Part shown: in pieces, positions 38,410 to 47,929 of the stretch | Numbering within the stretch: the stretch's first letter is position 1 | Layout of the letters: each line of letters opens with the position of its first letter | Assembly (NCBI RefSeq): GCF_003443535.1 | Contig: NZ_CP031946.1 | Coordinates: forward strand, 3,041,001-3,105,000 | Length of the DNA stretch: 64,000 nt | From: Ruegeria sp. AD91A | GTDB taxonomy: Bacteria > Pseudomonadota > Alphaproteobacteria > Rhodobacterales > Rhodobacteraceae | Direction: 5' to 3' | Translations under genes and position numbers: made by a program | The notes under the pieces: generated by a model | Seen by the model: only the letters and a program-made list of their open reading frames with translations | Database searches by the model: none | Told to the model about the DNA's origin: nothing

Positions 38410-39906
38410 CTATTCTTCGACTGTCTTGTAAATAGTTAGATTCTCCAGAAAGGCGATGATTTTTGTTTGTTCACTTTCGCTGAGGTGGTTGTAGGCAGTG
38501 GCGCTGTCTGAGGCTTCACCCGCATGACTCACAATTGCCTCTTGCAGAGTGGTCGCCCGACCATCGTGCAGCCAGGGTCCAGTTGCTCCGACACCCGCCA
38601 GTGATCGCGTCAGAAACATAGAAGCCCCCAACCCAAGAGGGTCATCGGGATCTGCCAAGTCGGAACCCATATCGTGTCGTTTGAAGTCTGTGTACCATCG
38701 GGCCACTGGCTCACCTTCGGCATTCCGCGCTATTGCACCTAGATGGTGGACTGAACCGTCCAGCAGCTTAATCGAGTTGTTGGGCTGATCTCCGGCCAGA
38801 TTGAATTTGATTGCACTGGCGACGTTCAGTCCACGAATATTCGGGTCAGATCCATCTGGAAACCTGGCATCGTAGAAACCCGGAATCTCGCTGGGTTCTT
38901 TAAACATTGCGTCCCGAAGGCTCATCGCTGGCATGTGACAACTGGTGCAGCCGATTTGAGCAAAAAGCGCCTCTCCTGCCAGAATACTGGTTCTTTCGGA
39001 TCCAGAAAGGTCGATCAAACCCAGATCGGCCAGTTCAATCTTGGTTACCGGCCGTTCGAGGGCTGCCATGTATACTGTAAGAGCCGTTACGTCGCCGACG
39101 GTCAACTCATTCACCACACCATCGAAATCGCCATCCTGATCTCCGACAAGCTCGACGGCCTGTAATCCCAGTTCATTGTGCGCAGCATTCCTGGTGAATG
39201 CTCTGATCGTTGCATGATTACCCTTCCATCCAAACGGTTTGATCACGAGGTCCGGGTCTATACCACTCAACCCACTGGAATCCGTGTCGACGGAACAAGG
39301 GTCTTGCGAAATACGCGTCAGTGTCAACGTTCCAAAGTCAACGCCCTTGGACTCTAACTGAACTGAGGCGCGACCCGAATTACAGGCAACCTGATGGGCT
39401 GCATCACGCTGTTGATATAGGTCCGTGCTAATTTCTTCTGCAAGCCGCTGAGGGATACCAAGCGCAAACAAGGGGAGTGTATTTCTCTCAAGATATCTGG
39501 CTGCGTCGCCCGTATGCGCAGGATCCACAAGAACGTTCATTGCAACGTCACCCGCCCCATTGGCAATCGGCGCGTTGTGACAGGCAATACACGATGTCGC
39601 GTTAGCCCCTCCTTCGCGCTTTGGAAAATGCGAAGCCCACTCCGATGGGTCGGCGAGATCAGCCCGGGGAATGCGCGTAAAACGACGACCTTCGCCGATA
39701 TTGGCACCGACCCCGCGCGCTGCGTCAAAGCTGAACTCGGTCAGTTCATCCCCTGCCTCGAAGGCCTCTAGAAACGCCTTGGTTGCCTCTCCGTTCTGTA
39801 TCATGCGCGATAATTCGTGCTGATCGACGGGCGCAGGTTCCTCCTCAGCATAGGCCGACAAAGGCATCAGGCTTGCCATTATGAAGCTCAGGGTGCTTGG
39901 TCGCAT
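38410..39906 (-). CDS. Periplasmic diheme oxidoreductase (DHOR family, putative peroxidase-like)
   Basis: This 498-residue protein has a signal peptide (to about residue 20, SAYAEEE) and two heme-binding motifs, CIACH (about 106-110) and CTSCH (about 320-324), in the arrangement of the di-heme oxidoreductase family. The C-terminal domain carries GPWLHDGRATTLQEAI, common to MauG/cytochrome peroxidase relatives. Substrate and partner are unknown. It stands alone, with no neighbouring imelysin or iron-uptake gene, which often accompany this family. Confidence 0.9.
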   Translation of the reverse strand: MRPSTLSFIMASLMPLSAYAEEEPAPVDQHELSRMIQNGEATKAFLEAFEAGDELTEFSFDAARGVGANIGEGRRFTRIPRADLADPSEWASHFPKREGGANATSCIACHNAPIANGAGDVAMNVLVDPAHTGDAARYLERNTLPLFALGIPQRLAEEISTDLYQQRDAAHQVACNSGRASVQLESKGVDFGTLTLTRISQDPCSVDTDSSGLSGIDPDLVIKPFGWKGNHATIRAFTRNAAHNELGLQAVELVGDQDGDFDGVVNELTVGDVTALTVYMAALERPVTKIELADLGLIDLSGSERTSILAGEALFAQIGCTSCHMPAMSLRDAMFKEPSEIPGFYDARFPDGSDPNIRGLNVASAIKFNLAGDQPNNSIKLLDGSVHHLGAIARNAEGEPVARWYTDFKRHDMGSDLADPDDPLGLGASMFLTRSLAGVGATGPWLHDGRATTLQEAIVSHAGEASDSATAYNHLSESEQTKIIAFLENLTIYKTVEE

Positions 39907-40245
39907 ATCGTGTCCACTTCTTGGTCGCGAGGTTCGTTTTGTAGTGACGGCTGAAGGGACTTGGGTGACATGTTTTCCGATCAGAAAGCCATTGTACTCA
40001 GGCTGCGAAAGGACGTTCTAAGCCAAAATCATATAGACCTTTGACACCGAAAATCTCATCGTGAAGAACGCCTTATGAACGCGCCAATTTTGAGCATTTC
40101 GGCCATGCTGGGCGCTTTTATGACTTTAGCTTATACCGCCAAAAATCAGGCTCGCGTCCAGTATTCCAATCGATGTTTTCACTGCATCTAGGCTTCACGG
40201 CACCAATCCAAGCCGCGCTAAATCTTACAAACAGGAAGACTAAAC
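39907..40245. other. Divergent intergenic region, no gene seen
   Basis: This 339-bp gap lies between the divergent diheme oxidoreductase and the RGG-tailed secreted protein. No coding frame or clear operator is visible. Confidence 0.5.
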
Positions 40246-40767
40246 ATGCGTACTCTCTCACTCCCTCACAGCCCGTTGATCCTTGCAGCCCTGATCACCG
40301 CAGTGTCGTTCCAGCCGCTACTTGCCCAAAGCATTTCGGTTGTTGACCCGAGTACAGGGGAAACCGTCGAGCTTTCGGAAGTGGATTTCGAAGCATTGTC
40401 CGAGGAAGAACGTGCCGATATTCGGGATCAGCTGAAAGAACAGGGAGTCCAGCCCCGAGGCGGTGATCGGAACGCCCTCGACATTTCAGAGGTTGAAGTC
40501 GTCGACCCTTCAACCGGCGAAACCGTGGCGCTGGGGGATATCGACCACTCAAGCTTGAGTCCCGAAGATCGGCGGAACATCGGCGATCAACTGGCCGAAC
40601 AAGGGGTCCCAGCAGGTCGCGGCGGGCGTGACGATGCAGGCCGAAATCCGGATTCCGGCACCGAGACGGTTGACTCTGGCGAAAGGGGCGGCAGTGGCGA
40701 AGGTCGTGGAGATCGCGGCGGCGAAGGTCGTGGCGGCCACGGCGGTCGGGGCGGTCCTCGCGGGTAA
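40246..40767 (+). CDS. Secreted protein with tandem VVDPSTGETV repeats and an RGG-rich tail
   Basis: This 173-residue protein has a signal peptide (about 1-27). Two ~41-residue repeats follow, each VVDPSTGETVxL-xxxD-xxxLSxEER-xxIxDQLxEQGV (about 31-70 and 84-123). The tail from residue 125 is low-complexity Gly/Arg/Asp, flexible and charged. The family is not recognised and no enzyme motif is seen. It precedes a PepSY-like secreted protein and a membrane LuxR regulator on the same strand, suggesting a small cell-surface sensing or binding unit. Function is unknown. Confidence 0.75.
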   Translation: MRTLSLPHSPLILAALITAVSFQPLLAQSISVVDPSTGETVELSEVDFEALSEEERADIRDQLKEQGVQPRGGDRNALDISEVEVVDPSTGETVALGDIDHSSLSPEDRRNIGDQLAEQGVPAGRGGRDDAGRNPDSGTETVDSGERGGSGEGRGDRGGEGRGGHGGRGGPRG

Positions 40768-40841
40768 CATAAAGCCACCGCGCACCGGTTGACACGGTGC
40801 GCGGTAACCCCTTAGCCAAATTGCAAAGGTACGGGAACTTT

Positions 40842-41225
40842 ATGATGTTTAGATCACCTATCCTCGCAAGTTTTGCGGTGGTCATGCTCTTGCACTCGCC
40901 GGCGCAGGCTCAGGTATCCGTTGCGGATGACGTCATCGCGCGGATTGAGGCCGAAGGTTACACGGTCGAGGAAGTAAAACGGTCTTGGCTGGGCCGCATC
41001 GTCATCACCGCGAGTGATCAGAATGAGCTGCGCGAGGTGGTGTTGAACCGTACATCCGGAGAGGTTTTGCGAGACCAAAGTTTCTCGAAGAAATCACATG
41101 GCGACCGGCGCCCTGCACCGCCAGCCAACAAACCAGACAAACCTTCCCAGCCGAGCGAACCAAATGCGCATGGCGGTCCCAAAGGGGGTGGCGGACAAGG
41201 CGGTAAAGGAAAAAACGGTGGGTAA
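40842..41225 (+). CDS. Secreted PepSY-like protein with Gly/Lys-rich tail
   Basis: This 127-residue protein has a signal peptide (to about residue 23, AQAQVS), one PepSY-like domain (IARIEAEGYTVEEVKRSWLG, then LREVVLNRTSGEVLRD) and a Pro/Gly/Lys-rich tail ending GGQGGKGKNGG. PepSY domains often inhibit peptidases or bind metals; the role here is unknown. The ATG at 40842 has AAGGTACGGGA upstream and gives a proper signal peptide. It lies 74 bp after the RGG-tailed protein, and both end in glycine-rich tails. Confidence 0.75.
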   Translation: MMFRSPILASFAVVMLLHSPAQAQVSVADDVIARIEAEGYTVEEVKRSWLGRIVITASDQNELREVVLNRTSGEVLRDQSFSKKSHGDRRPAPPANKPDKPSQPSEPNAHGGPKGGGGQGGKGKNGG

Positions 41226-41278
41226 TCCAACATGAGAGAACCTGCTGAAACAGAATTTACCAGCGCACGGTGCCGCGC

Positions 41279-41758
41279 ATGATGAACCACGCATGGGTCG
41301 TTTGGACCCTTGTCCTTATCCAGTGCCTGTGTGGTGCTTATTTCCTGTGGGAAATTCTGGCATCTATTTTGGGCATCCCATCGGTTCCGCTACGTTGGAA
41401 TGTGCGAGAGCTTGTCGAAGCGGGCGCCAGTATCGGGCTGATACTTGGTGCATTTCTGGGTGTCCGGCTTGCGCTCGTGGCCCAAAAAGCGACACACCGG
41501 GCCGAAACCGCCCGCCGGATCACGTCCGGCGAGTTCACAACAGTAGTAGAGGCGTATTTCGAAAAGCTCGGCCTGACTGGCGCGGAAACAGAGATCGCGT
41601 GGCTTGTTCTGAAAGGGATGTCTATGGCTGAGATCGCCAATCTGAGGCAAACCCGAATTGGAACCGTTAAGGCTCAATGTACTGCGATTTACAGAAAGGC
41701 GGGAGTGTCTGGCAAAAGCCAATTGATCTCACAGCTCGTTGAGGACCTCCTGTTCTAG
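41279..41758 (+). CDS. Membrane-anchored LuxR-type transcriptional regulator
   Basis: This 159-residue protein has two N-terminal transmembrane helices (about 6-30 and 45-67), then a LuxR/GerE helix-turn-helix (about 95-155: LTGAETEIAWLVLKGMSMAE, IGTVKAQCTAIYRKAG). It lacks a receiver or autoinducer domain, so it may be controlled through its membrane part or the secreted proteins encoded just upstream. GTG at 41270 is an alternative start. No strong ribosome site is visible. Confidence 0.85.
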   Translation: MMNHAWVVWTLVLIQCLCGAYFLWEILASILGIPSVPLRWNVRELVEAGASIGLILGAFLGVRLALVAQKATHRAETARRITSGEFTTVVEAYFEKLGLTGAETEIAWLVLKGMSMAEIANLRQTRIGTVKAQCTAIYRKAGVSGKSQLISQLVEDLLF

Positions 41759-41774
41759 GCACAATTTGGATCAG

Positions 41775-42239
41775 ATGGCGTTATGGCATTCACCCGATAC
41801 AGTGTACAAAACTTGCGTTTCAATTGCCGTTGCCGTCTGGGGGCTAATCCGACCCGAGCGAACAGTTTCACTCTTGGAGTCATTGGAAAGGTTTCTCGCG
41901 TCCGGCCCCTCAAAAAACCAAGGCTACAACCGGTTCGGGCACCTGACGCTGCCATATCTAGAAAAACTCGCAGAATCTTGGGCCCAGGAACTCGATTTAT
42001 TCTGGATTGAAGCCAAAAAGGATGTCAGCCAGCGAAGTGCTGATCAGCGAGAGATCCCGGACTATCTGGGTATCGACGCCATTTATGGTTTCTTTGAGCA
42101 GCAGCCGTCGATGACGCTCTCTGAAGTACGCACCCGAATGGAAGAGTTGCTCGACGCGGCAGAGCAGCCGTCACGAAGCGCAAACAAACTAGTCTTGGAT
42201 CGGATTGCTGTTATATTCCGTTCAAAACGACCATACTGA
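41775..42239 (+). CDS. Hypothetical protein (154 aa)
   Basis: No family is recognised. The sequence is soluble and helical, with coding-like features (RFGHLTLPYLEKLAESWAQE, LGIDAIYGFFEQQPSMTLSE). The ATG at 41775 is used because an earlier one (41739) overlaps the LuxR gene. The gene could share that transcript. Sequence after it is convergent with the frameshifted MDR gene. Confidence 0.5.
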   Translation: MALWHSPDTVYKTCVSIAVAVWGLIRPERTVSLLESLERFLASGPSKNQGYNRFGHLTLPYLEKLAESWAQELDLFWIEAKKDVSQRSADQREIPDYLGIDAIYGFFEQQPSMTLSEVRTRMEELLDAAEQPSRSANKLVLDRIAVIFRSKRPY

Positions 42240-42349
42240 GTTGTACCAAACCGAAAACGCGCTCACGACCTACAGACGACATCAATTGCAACTCAAACTG
42301 AGTTGGTGCGCAAGGTCATTATGCGCGCACTAAGCCCAACCGGATCAGA

Positions 42350-43335
42350 TCATAGTTCCACAACGACTTTTCCGACCGCACCTCCATGAGTCAGATGCGC
42401 ATAGGCGGCATCGACATTGTCCCACCCAAACTTCTGTTCGTCGACAATTGGCTTGAGCCTGCCAGCATCCCCAGATCTGCCAACGACCGCAAGATGTCTC
42501 CATGGGTTTGCCGCCCAACATCGTGCATCATCGGAATCAGCATGAAGACGACATGCAAAGACAGGCCCTTGAAATGCACAGGCGTCAAATCAATCTCGAC
42601 CATCGCGACCGTCGTGGCAACATGACCATTGAGCTTGGCCGCGGCGAAAGAGTTTGTCATGTTTGGCCCACCAACGCTGTCAAACACCACATCAAAGCCT
42701 ACGCCATCAGTATGCTCGGCAACGTAGTCCTCGACTGTTTCCGTTGTGAAATCCAAGGGACGCGCACCAAGACCCTCGATCAAGGCCAACTGATCTGCAC
42801 CACGACCTGTTGCGGACACGGCCGCGCCAAGGTGGCGGGCTATTTGAACGGCGACATGACCAACGCCACCTGCGCCGCCTTGAACCAATATAGTCTGCCC
42901 TTCGCCAACACCGGCGCGGGTCAGCCCTTCGTAGGCGGTGATGCCGACGAGAGGCAGCGCTGCGGCTTCCCGCATGCTCAGCGTCTTGGGTTTGTGGGCA
43001 ATCAGGCGCGCATCTGCGTTAATGTGCTCTGCCAAAGCGCCCGTGAGATCCATCAATCCACCAGAACAACCGTACACCTCATCGCCTATCGCAAAACCTG
43101 TCACACCGTCGCCAATCGCAACGACCGTGCCAGCGAAATCCATGCCAAGCACGGCGGGCAATTGGGGGGACAGAGGCAGGTCCGCGCCCATGCTTCGGAT
43201 CATTGTGTCGACGGTGTTGACGCTGGTCGCGGCCACTTTGACGACCACATGTCCAGAAGTCGCGACAGGGTCGGGTATTTCAGCAAGCTCGAACAGCGCA
43301 TCGGGTCCGTAAGAGTTGAGAACCATTGCTTTCAT
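42350..43335 (-). pseudogene. Quinone-oxidoreductase-like MDR dehydrogenase with a frameshift
   Basis: The first 293 or so residues are a zinc-independent medium-chain dehydrogenase/quinone oxidoreductase: an N-terminal GroES-like domain, then the NADPH-binding VQGGAGGVGHVAVQ. Near 42458 (minus-strand GGCAGGCTC) the frame is lost; the current frame ends in unrelated residues at 42391. In the next frame the normal C-terminus continues (LKPIVDEQKFGWDNVDAAYA, then GGAVGKVVVEL) to a TGA at 42350. One missing base explains it; a sequencing error is possible. It is the last gene of the CmcJ/LLM/SDR/ECH operon. Confidence 0.82.
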
Positions 43336-43416
43336 TGAGATTTTCCTTTTGTGAACATGGTGTCAGGCCTACGTGGAAGTCACGCACGCCTGACGAGATC
43401 ATTGTCTTTGGGGTGG

Positions 43417-44262
43417 TCAGTTGATGTCCTGCACCTGCATCACCAGATCGCCCCATTTGCGCTGGTTTTCGATGTCGTGTTCCAAACCTTGTTCATCCGC
43501 GATGGTGAACCGTTTGACGGCCGGAGTTTTGCTGGTGGCCTGATAAAGCCAATAGGCTTCGGCTTTCAGCGCTTCATCAATTGGTTTGTCGATCGATTCA
43601 TAGACCATCTGTTTGCAGGCATTGATCGACTCTGCCGGGAACTGTGCGATCCGTTCGGCCAGTGCGGTCACATAAGCGCCAATTTCATCCGGCTCCAAAG
43701 CCTTGTTGATAGTGCCCAGACGCTCGGCATCATCCGCATCGAAGTCTTGCGCGCTCAAAATGATCTCAAGCGCTTTTCCAAGGCCTGTTTGGCGCGCCAT
43801 GCGCGAGGCGCCGCCGCCACAGGGCAGGATGCCCATTCCGACCTCCATCTGCATGAACTTGTACTTGCCCCGCGCGGCAAACCGCATGTCGAGCGCCAAC
43901 GCCAACTCATGTCCACCACCGCGTGCAAACCCTTCCAGCTTTGCGATTGTGGCCTGCGGCACCTTGCTGATCCGCTCGCAAACCGACTGTAGATCCAAAA
44001 GCCGTGCATCCTCGCGGGATACGGCCTCAGTCGACATGTCCTTGAGCAGTTCGGTGTCGTAGTGGCAGACCCAGATTTCCGGGTTTGCAGATTGAAAGAT
44101 TACGACCTTGGTGTCGCGGTCTCGCTCTAAGCGCATGGCCAGACTGTTGAGATCGGTCAGCATTTCCTGGCCTTGCACGTTCACAGAGCCAAAGTTGAAT
44201 GTCACTGTGGCGATGCCGTTCTCAACGGCTATGTCAAAGGTTTGAAAGCTCTCGTATTTCAT
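43417..44262 (-). CDS. Enoyl-CoA hydratase/isomerase family protein
   Basis: This 281-residue crotonase-fold protein has the oxyanion-hole region around FARGGGHELALALDMRFAA and the GGGASRMARQTG segment. Members act on acyl-CoA thioesters, but some act on non-CoA substrates; the true substrate is unknown. The ATG at 44262 has AAAGGA upstream. It lies within the CmcJ/LLM/SDR operon, 92 bp after the SDR gene. Confidence 0.85.
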   Translation of the reverse strand: MKYESFQTFDIAVENGIATVTFNFGSVNVQGQEMLTDLNSLAMRLERDRDTKVVIFQSANPEIWVCHYDTELLKDMSTEAVSREDARLLDLQSVCERISKVPQATIAKLEGFARGGGHELALALDMRFAARGKYKFMQMEVGMGILPCGGGASRMARQTGLGKALEIILSAQDFDADDAERLGTINKALEPDEIGAYVTALAERIAQFPAESINACKQMVYESIDKPIDEALKAEAYWLYQATSKTPAVKRFTIADEQGLEHDIENQRKWGDLVMQVQDIN

Positions 44263-44354
44263 CAGGCAGTCCTTTCTAGGGCCTCGACGCAGCACGCGTG
44301 AGGGGTCAGGGGGTGTTAAAGGTGGAAGTTCGTGGCGTTTTAGCGCCGCGCGGA

Positions 44355-45143
44355 TCAGTTGGTCTGGTTAACCAATTCTTTGATGGTGTTCATGACGTCG
44401 GCGGCGTGGCCTTTGTCGAGTGCTGATGCGTGTGGATCTGAGAATGCACCACTGTCATTGTCAAAATAGGCGCCCGACGCATCAGCGAACCGCTCACCTA
44501 ATGCCGCATCAATCAAGATATCAGCGCCGATGTTCATATCGTTCCCAGCCAAGCCAAAGCCTTCCTTCACCATCTTTGAGGCCAAAAGCGATCCAGGATT
44601 TACCGCGACCATGACAGGCGCATCGGATTGCGATTTGGCCCATTCCCGGGTCCATATGGTGATGGCCAGCTTGCTCTGGGCATAGGCTTCCATATCCGCC
44701 AGCGGAACACTGCCCTGCATGGCTCGGATGTTCACCGGGGCCTGCGCCGCCGATGACAGGTTCACGACGCGCCCGTCAGCAGGAATGATAGGCAGCAGCA
44801 ACTCGGTCAGCAGATAAGGTGCAAGCGTGTTCACGACGAAGCGGATGTCCTGCCCATTCTCAAGCACCGATTGCGGGGCTTTCAGCACACCCGCGTTGTT
44901 GATCAAAACATCCAACCTGTCATGTTTCGCCCGCACGTTCTCAGCCAGTCCCTGCACCGCGGACAGGTCGCTCAGATCAGCGGCATAGGTTTCGACATTT
45001 TCACCGACTTCGGCAGCTGCGCTCTCCAGTTTGGGTATACTGCGGCCATGCAACAGCACGTTGTGCCCGTCAGAGGCCAGCTTCTTGGCCGTCAGCAAAC
45101 CAATGCCGTCAGTTGAACCTGTAATGAGAATGGTCTTGGTCAT
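44355..45143 (-). CDS. Short-chain dehydrogenase/reductase
   Basis: This 262-residue classical SDR has the coenzyme motif TGSTDGIG (residues 8-15), NNAG (about 83-86), the active-site Ser (NLSSAAQ) and YAQSK (Tyr and Lys). It oxidises or reduces an unknown alcohol or carbonyl with NAD(P)(H). It lies 12 bp after the LLM gene and is surely co-transcribed with it. Confidence 0.9.
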   Translation of the reverse strand: MTKTILITGSTDGIGLLTAKKLASDGHNVLLHGRSIPKLESAAAEVGENVETYAADLSDLSAVQGLAENVRAKHDRLDVLINNAGVLKAPQSVLENGQDIRFVVNTLAPYLLTELLLPIIPADGRVVNLSSAAQAPVNIRAMQGSVPLADMEAYAQSKLAITIWTREWAKSQSDAPVMVAVNPGSLLASKMVKEGFGLAGNDMNIGADILIDAALGERFADASGAYFDNDSGAFSDPHASALDKGHAADVMNTIKELVNQTN

Positions 45144-45155
45144 CGGTCTGATCCT

Positions 45156-46121
45156 TTACGAAAAGTCAGGCAGCACAGTGTCTGCCAAGTGTTCAAGGGT
45201 TGCGTCGATAGGCGCTTGATTGAACCTGAGGTTCAGCGCGACGTGATTGACCCCAAGCGTTTCAATCTCGCGAAGATAGCTGCGAAGGAAGTCGGAGCCA
45301 GACTGAAACCCAAGATGGATCGGGCGCGGAGGCGCAGCGGGGTCGTCCACGATATCGACATAAAGCGATTGCATGACGGGCTTATCCAGTTGGCCCGCCT
45401 CCCTAACGCGTCGTCGGTAATCCGCTATGACCTGCCCCTGGGCAGACGCATTGCGCGGATAGGTCATCCAACCGTCGCCGTTCCGTGCCACCCAATCAGG
45501 GGATTGCTGGCTACCGCCGGTAATAAGCATCGGCAGACGCGTGCCATGCGGTTTGGGCAATAGGTCAATCCCGCCACCCAGTTTGCCCTGCGCGTTTTCA
45601 TGTTCCGGATAATCGGACCCCACTGCGCGGATATACTCAACGCTGTCGCGGAAACGCGCCCCTCGGTCGTCAAAGCTGTGGTTCATCGCCGGGTATTCCT
45701 CGGGGCGGTCACCTGAAGCAACGCCCAACAGCAACCGTCCGCCCGAGAGCACATCGGTCGTCGCCGCTGCCTTGGCCACATGCGCGGGGTGACGCAATGG
45801 CAGGATGACACTCGACGTTCCAAGCGCAATCCGGTCTGTTGCTGTTGCCAGAGCACCCAGATAGACAAATGGATCGAAAACCTGTCCCGGGTCACCGAAG
45901 TTTGGCACATTGAACGGGACGTCGCGCAGCCAAAGTGCCGCAAACCCAAGTTCCTCGGCCTTTTGAGCCGCCTCCAGATGACCGCGCAGCGTCGGCTCTG
46001 CGCCGACTGCGTATGCCTCAAGCGGCAGCACAAGGCCAATGCTCAAGCGCTCGGGACGGAACACCCGGTTATAAGCCACGTTGATCTGGGTAAACTCGTT
46101 AGGCTGAATTTTATCCAACAT
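45156..46121 (-). CDS. LLM-class flavin-dependent oxidoreductase (BA3436 type)
   Basis: This 321-residue luciferase-like protein has the TIM-barrel features of the LLM subgroup with the LGLVLPLE-type start (here IGLVLPLEAYAVG), FAALWLRDVPF and FGDPGQVFDPF. It probably uses reduced FMN or F420-like flavin chemistry; the substrate is unknown. It begins 12 bp after the CmcJ/NvfI-like gene. Together they could oxidise and cleave a small organic substrate. Confidence 0.88.
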   Translation of the reverse strand: MLDKIQPNEFTQINVAYNRVFRPERLSIGLVLPLEAYAVGAEPTLRGHLEAAQKAEELGFAALWLRDVPFNVPNFGDPGQVFDPFVYLGALATATDRIALGTSSVILPLRHPAHVAKAAATTDVLSGGRLLLGVASGDRPEEYPAMNHSFDDRGARFRDSVEYIRAVGSDYPEHENAQGKLGGGIDLLPKPHGTRLPMLITGGSQQSPDWVARNGDGWMTYPRNASAQGQVIADYRRRVREAGQLDKPVMQSLYVDIVDDPAAPPRPIHLGFQSGSDFLRSYLREIETLGVNHVALNLRFNQAPIDATLEHLADTVLPDFS

Positions 46122-46133
46122 CTCGGGACCCCA

Positions 46134-46910
46134 CTAGTAGCGCACCAAGGTGCGGCTCTCGATGCTTTTGCGAATGGTGGAGATGCTTGAATCTTCGACC
46201 ATATCGAGCGCGCTATGCGCAATCGAAGGTAGTCCTTGATTGTCATAGATATTGAAAATCGCGACCTCATCCGGTGTCATCTTGGATTGATAGATCCAAT
46301 CATGCTTGGGGTTTCCCACCAGCCCCATGATTTGCCCTTTGCGGTCAGGATAGATCAGATCCAGCAGGATCCAGTCAGACGCGTCAACCGATGACGGGCG
46401 AACAAAGCCAAGCGGCGCTGAATTGATCGGATGCTCCACGGGACGCCACACATTAATAAATGCAAAGTGACCTTGCGCCCATTCCGATGCGACATCGGCA
46501 CCCAACAGGTCGACAAGCCGCTGTTCGGCTCCGTCCTTGCTGTAGTCACTGTGAACGTTGCGCGCAGGTTTGCGCGTCGCACTCGGGTCATCTGTCCGAA
46601 CCGTATGGTCAAAAACCACAACCTCGCGTGCGCCCAGCCTGTCCGACAGCATCGCTGTCAACTCGGCATCGTATATCGATTTCCATGCGGCACCAGCAAA
46701 GCCCCGAACCTGCGTTTCCAGCGTCGTGAATTCAACAGCATCAGACGCAAATGTAACGGAGTTGGCCGCTGCGCGGGCGTCCTCCAGTGCAACAGCCGTG
46801 GAGGCTAGTTTGGGGGAAACCAGGTTTCCAGCAATCCCGCCGGCATCCAGTTCAAAAGCTTGCCGGTGCGGCTTGTGAACGTGGTAGTTGACTGTGGCTG
46901 TTCGCGTCAT
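46134..46910 (-). CDS. CmcJ/NvfI-family oxidoreductase
   Basis: This 258-residue protein resembles CmcJ/NvfI oxidases, a family found in fungi and some bacteria with HxD..H iron ligands (here NVHSDYS at about 119-125 and AHSALD with His about 232) and the VVFDHTVR segment. Known members act in secondary metabolism; this bacterial one is unassigned. It is the first gene of the operon, divergent from the LysR regulator. The ATG at 46910 has AAGGAGG upstream. Confidence 0.82.
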   Translation of the reverse strand: MTRTATVNYHVHKPHRQAFELDAGGIAGNLVSPKLASTAVALEDARAAANSVTFASDAVEFTTLETQVRGFAGAAWKSIYDAELTAMLSDRLGAREVVVFDHTVRTDDPSATRKPARNVHSDYSKDGAEQRLVDLLGADVASEWAQGHFAFINVWRPVEHPINSAPLGFVRPSSVDASDWILLDLIYPDRKGQIMGLVGNPKHDWIYQSKMTPDEVAIFNIYDNQGLPSIAHSALDMVEDSSISTIRKSIESRTLVRY

Positions 46911-47017
46911 ATGCGCCTCCTTCGTATGCTGTGTTGCATCGATGGAAGGGATTTAACGTCAATCCAATTGCATATAAACTGCTCATTGATGGAATGATAA
47001 TTCGGGTTTGCGATATA
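46911..47017. promoter_or_regulatory. Divergent promoter region between the CmcJ operon and the LysR gene
   Basis: LysR regulators usually bind such divergent gaps. No clear T-N11-A palindrome was identified with confidence. It is short (107 bp) and probably holds both promoters. Confidence 0.5.
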
Positions 47018-47929
47018 ATGGGGCTTGATACAGATGCGCTGCGATTGTTTGTCAGGGCAGCAGAAATGCTGAACATAAGCGCGGCGGGGCGCGCATTGGG
47101 TATGGCCCCGGCCGTGTCCAGCGCAAAACTCGCGAAGTTGGAGCAGAGCCTGGGTTCCGAACTGTTACATCGCACAACACGCAAAGTGTCGTTGTCGGTT
47201 GAAGGTGCTGACTTCCTGCCCTTCGCCCGCGAGATTATCGCGCAAGAAGAGGCCGCACTTGCTGCTCTGGGCAAGCAGACAACAACCATAAAGGGCACGT
47301 TGCGCTTTGCTGCGCCAAGCAGTTTTGCACAGCTCTACATCGCGCCAATCCTTCCTGAGTTTCTTAAACAGCATCCCGATCTCACAATCGATCTGCGTCT
47401 GTCGGATGTGCAGTTCGACCTGATCGAGGGAAGCTATGATCTAGCACTCAGGAACGCGCCGCTTGTCGACACCAGCTTAAAAGGTCGAAAGCTGGCCGTT
47501 GATCGCCGTATTCTATGCGCCGCGCCGCATTATCTCGATGAATACGGCACGCCCAAGACGCCTGACGATCTGAAAACCCATCATCTGATAGCTTTCCAAA
47601 ACCGCCAACCGCGGCCATTGACAGGACCGGCGGGCAAGAACGCCATTTTCGATCCCGCATCAGCCAAAGGCCAATTGATTATCGATGACGGTCAAAGCCA
47701 GGTCCGCGCCACGCTGGCCGGAGCCGGTATTTCCTTGAACGCTCTATGGAGCGTGCATGACCAACTGAAGTCAGGTCGTTTGATACGGGTTCTTCCAAAC
47801 TTTGAGGCCAGTGAAGACAATGTCTTGTGGCTGATCTATCCCAAGTCCAACGTGCTGTCCCCAAAAGTGCGGGTGTTTATTGATTTTTTGATCGCAGAGA
47901 TTGGCGCAAAGCCACCTTGGGAAACGTAA
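47018..47929 (+). CDS. LysR-family transcriptional regulator
   Basis: This 303-residue protein has an N-terminal winged helix (LRLFVRAAEMLNISAAGRAL, then SSAKLAKLEQSLGSELLHR) and a LysR substrate-binding domain. The ATG at 47018 gives the normal start (MGLDTDAL); the longer frame from 46931 adds unusual residues. It probably controls the divergent oxidoreductase operon in response to its substrate. Confidence 0.9.
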   Translation: MGLDTDALRLFVRAAEMLNISAAGRALGMAPAVSSAKLAKLEQSLGSELLHRTTRKVSLSVEGADFLPFAREIIAQEEAALAALGKQTTTIKGTLRFAAPSSFAQLYIAPILPEFLKQHPDLTIDLRLSDVQFDLIEGSYDLALRNAPLVDTSLKGRKLAVDRRILCAAPHYLDEYGTPKTPDDLKTHHLIAFQNRQPRPLTGPAGKNAIFDPASAKGQLIIDDGQSQVRATLAGAGISLNALWSVHDQLKSGRLIRVLPNFEASEDNVLWLIYPKSNVLSPKVRVFIDFLIAEIGAKPPWET

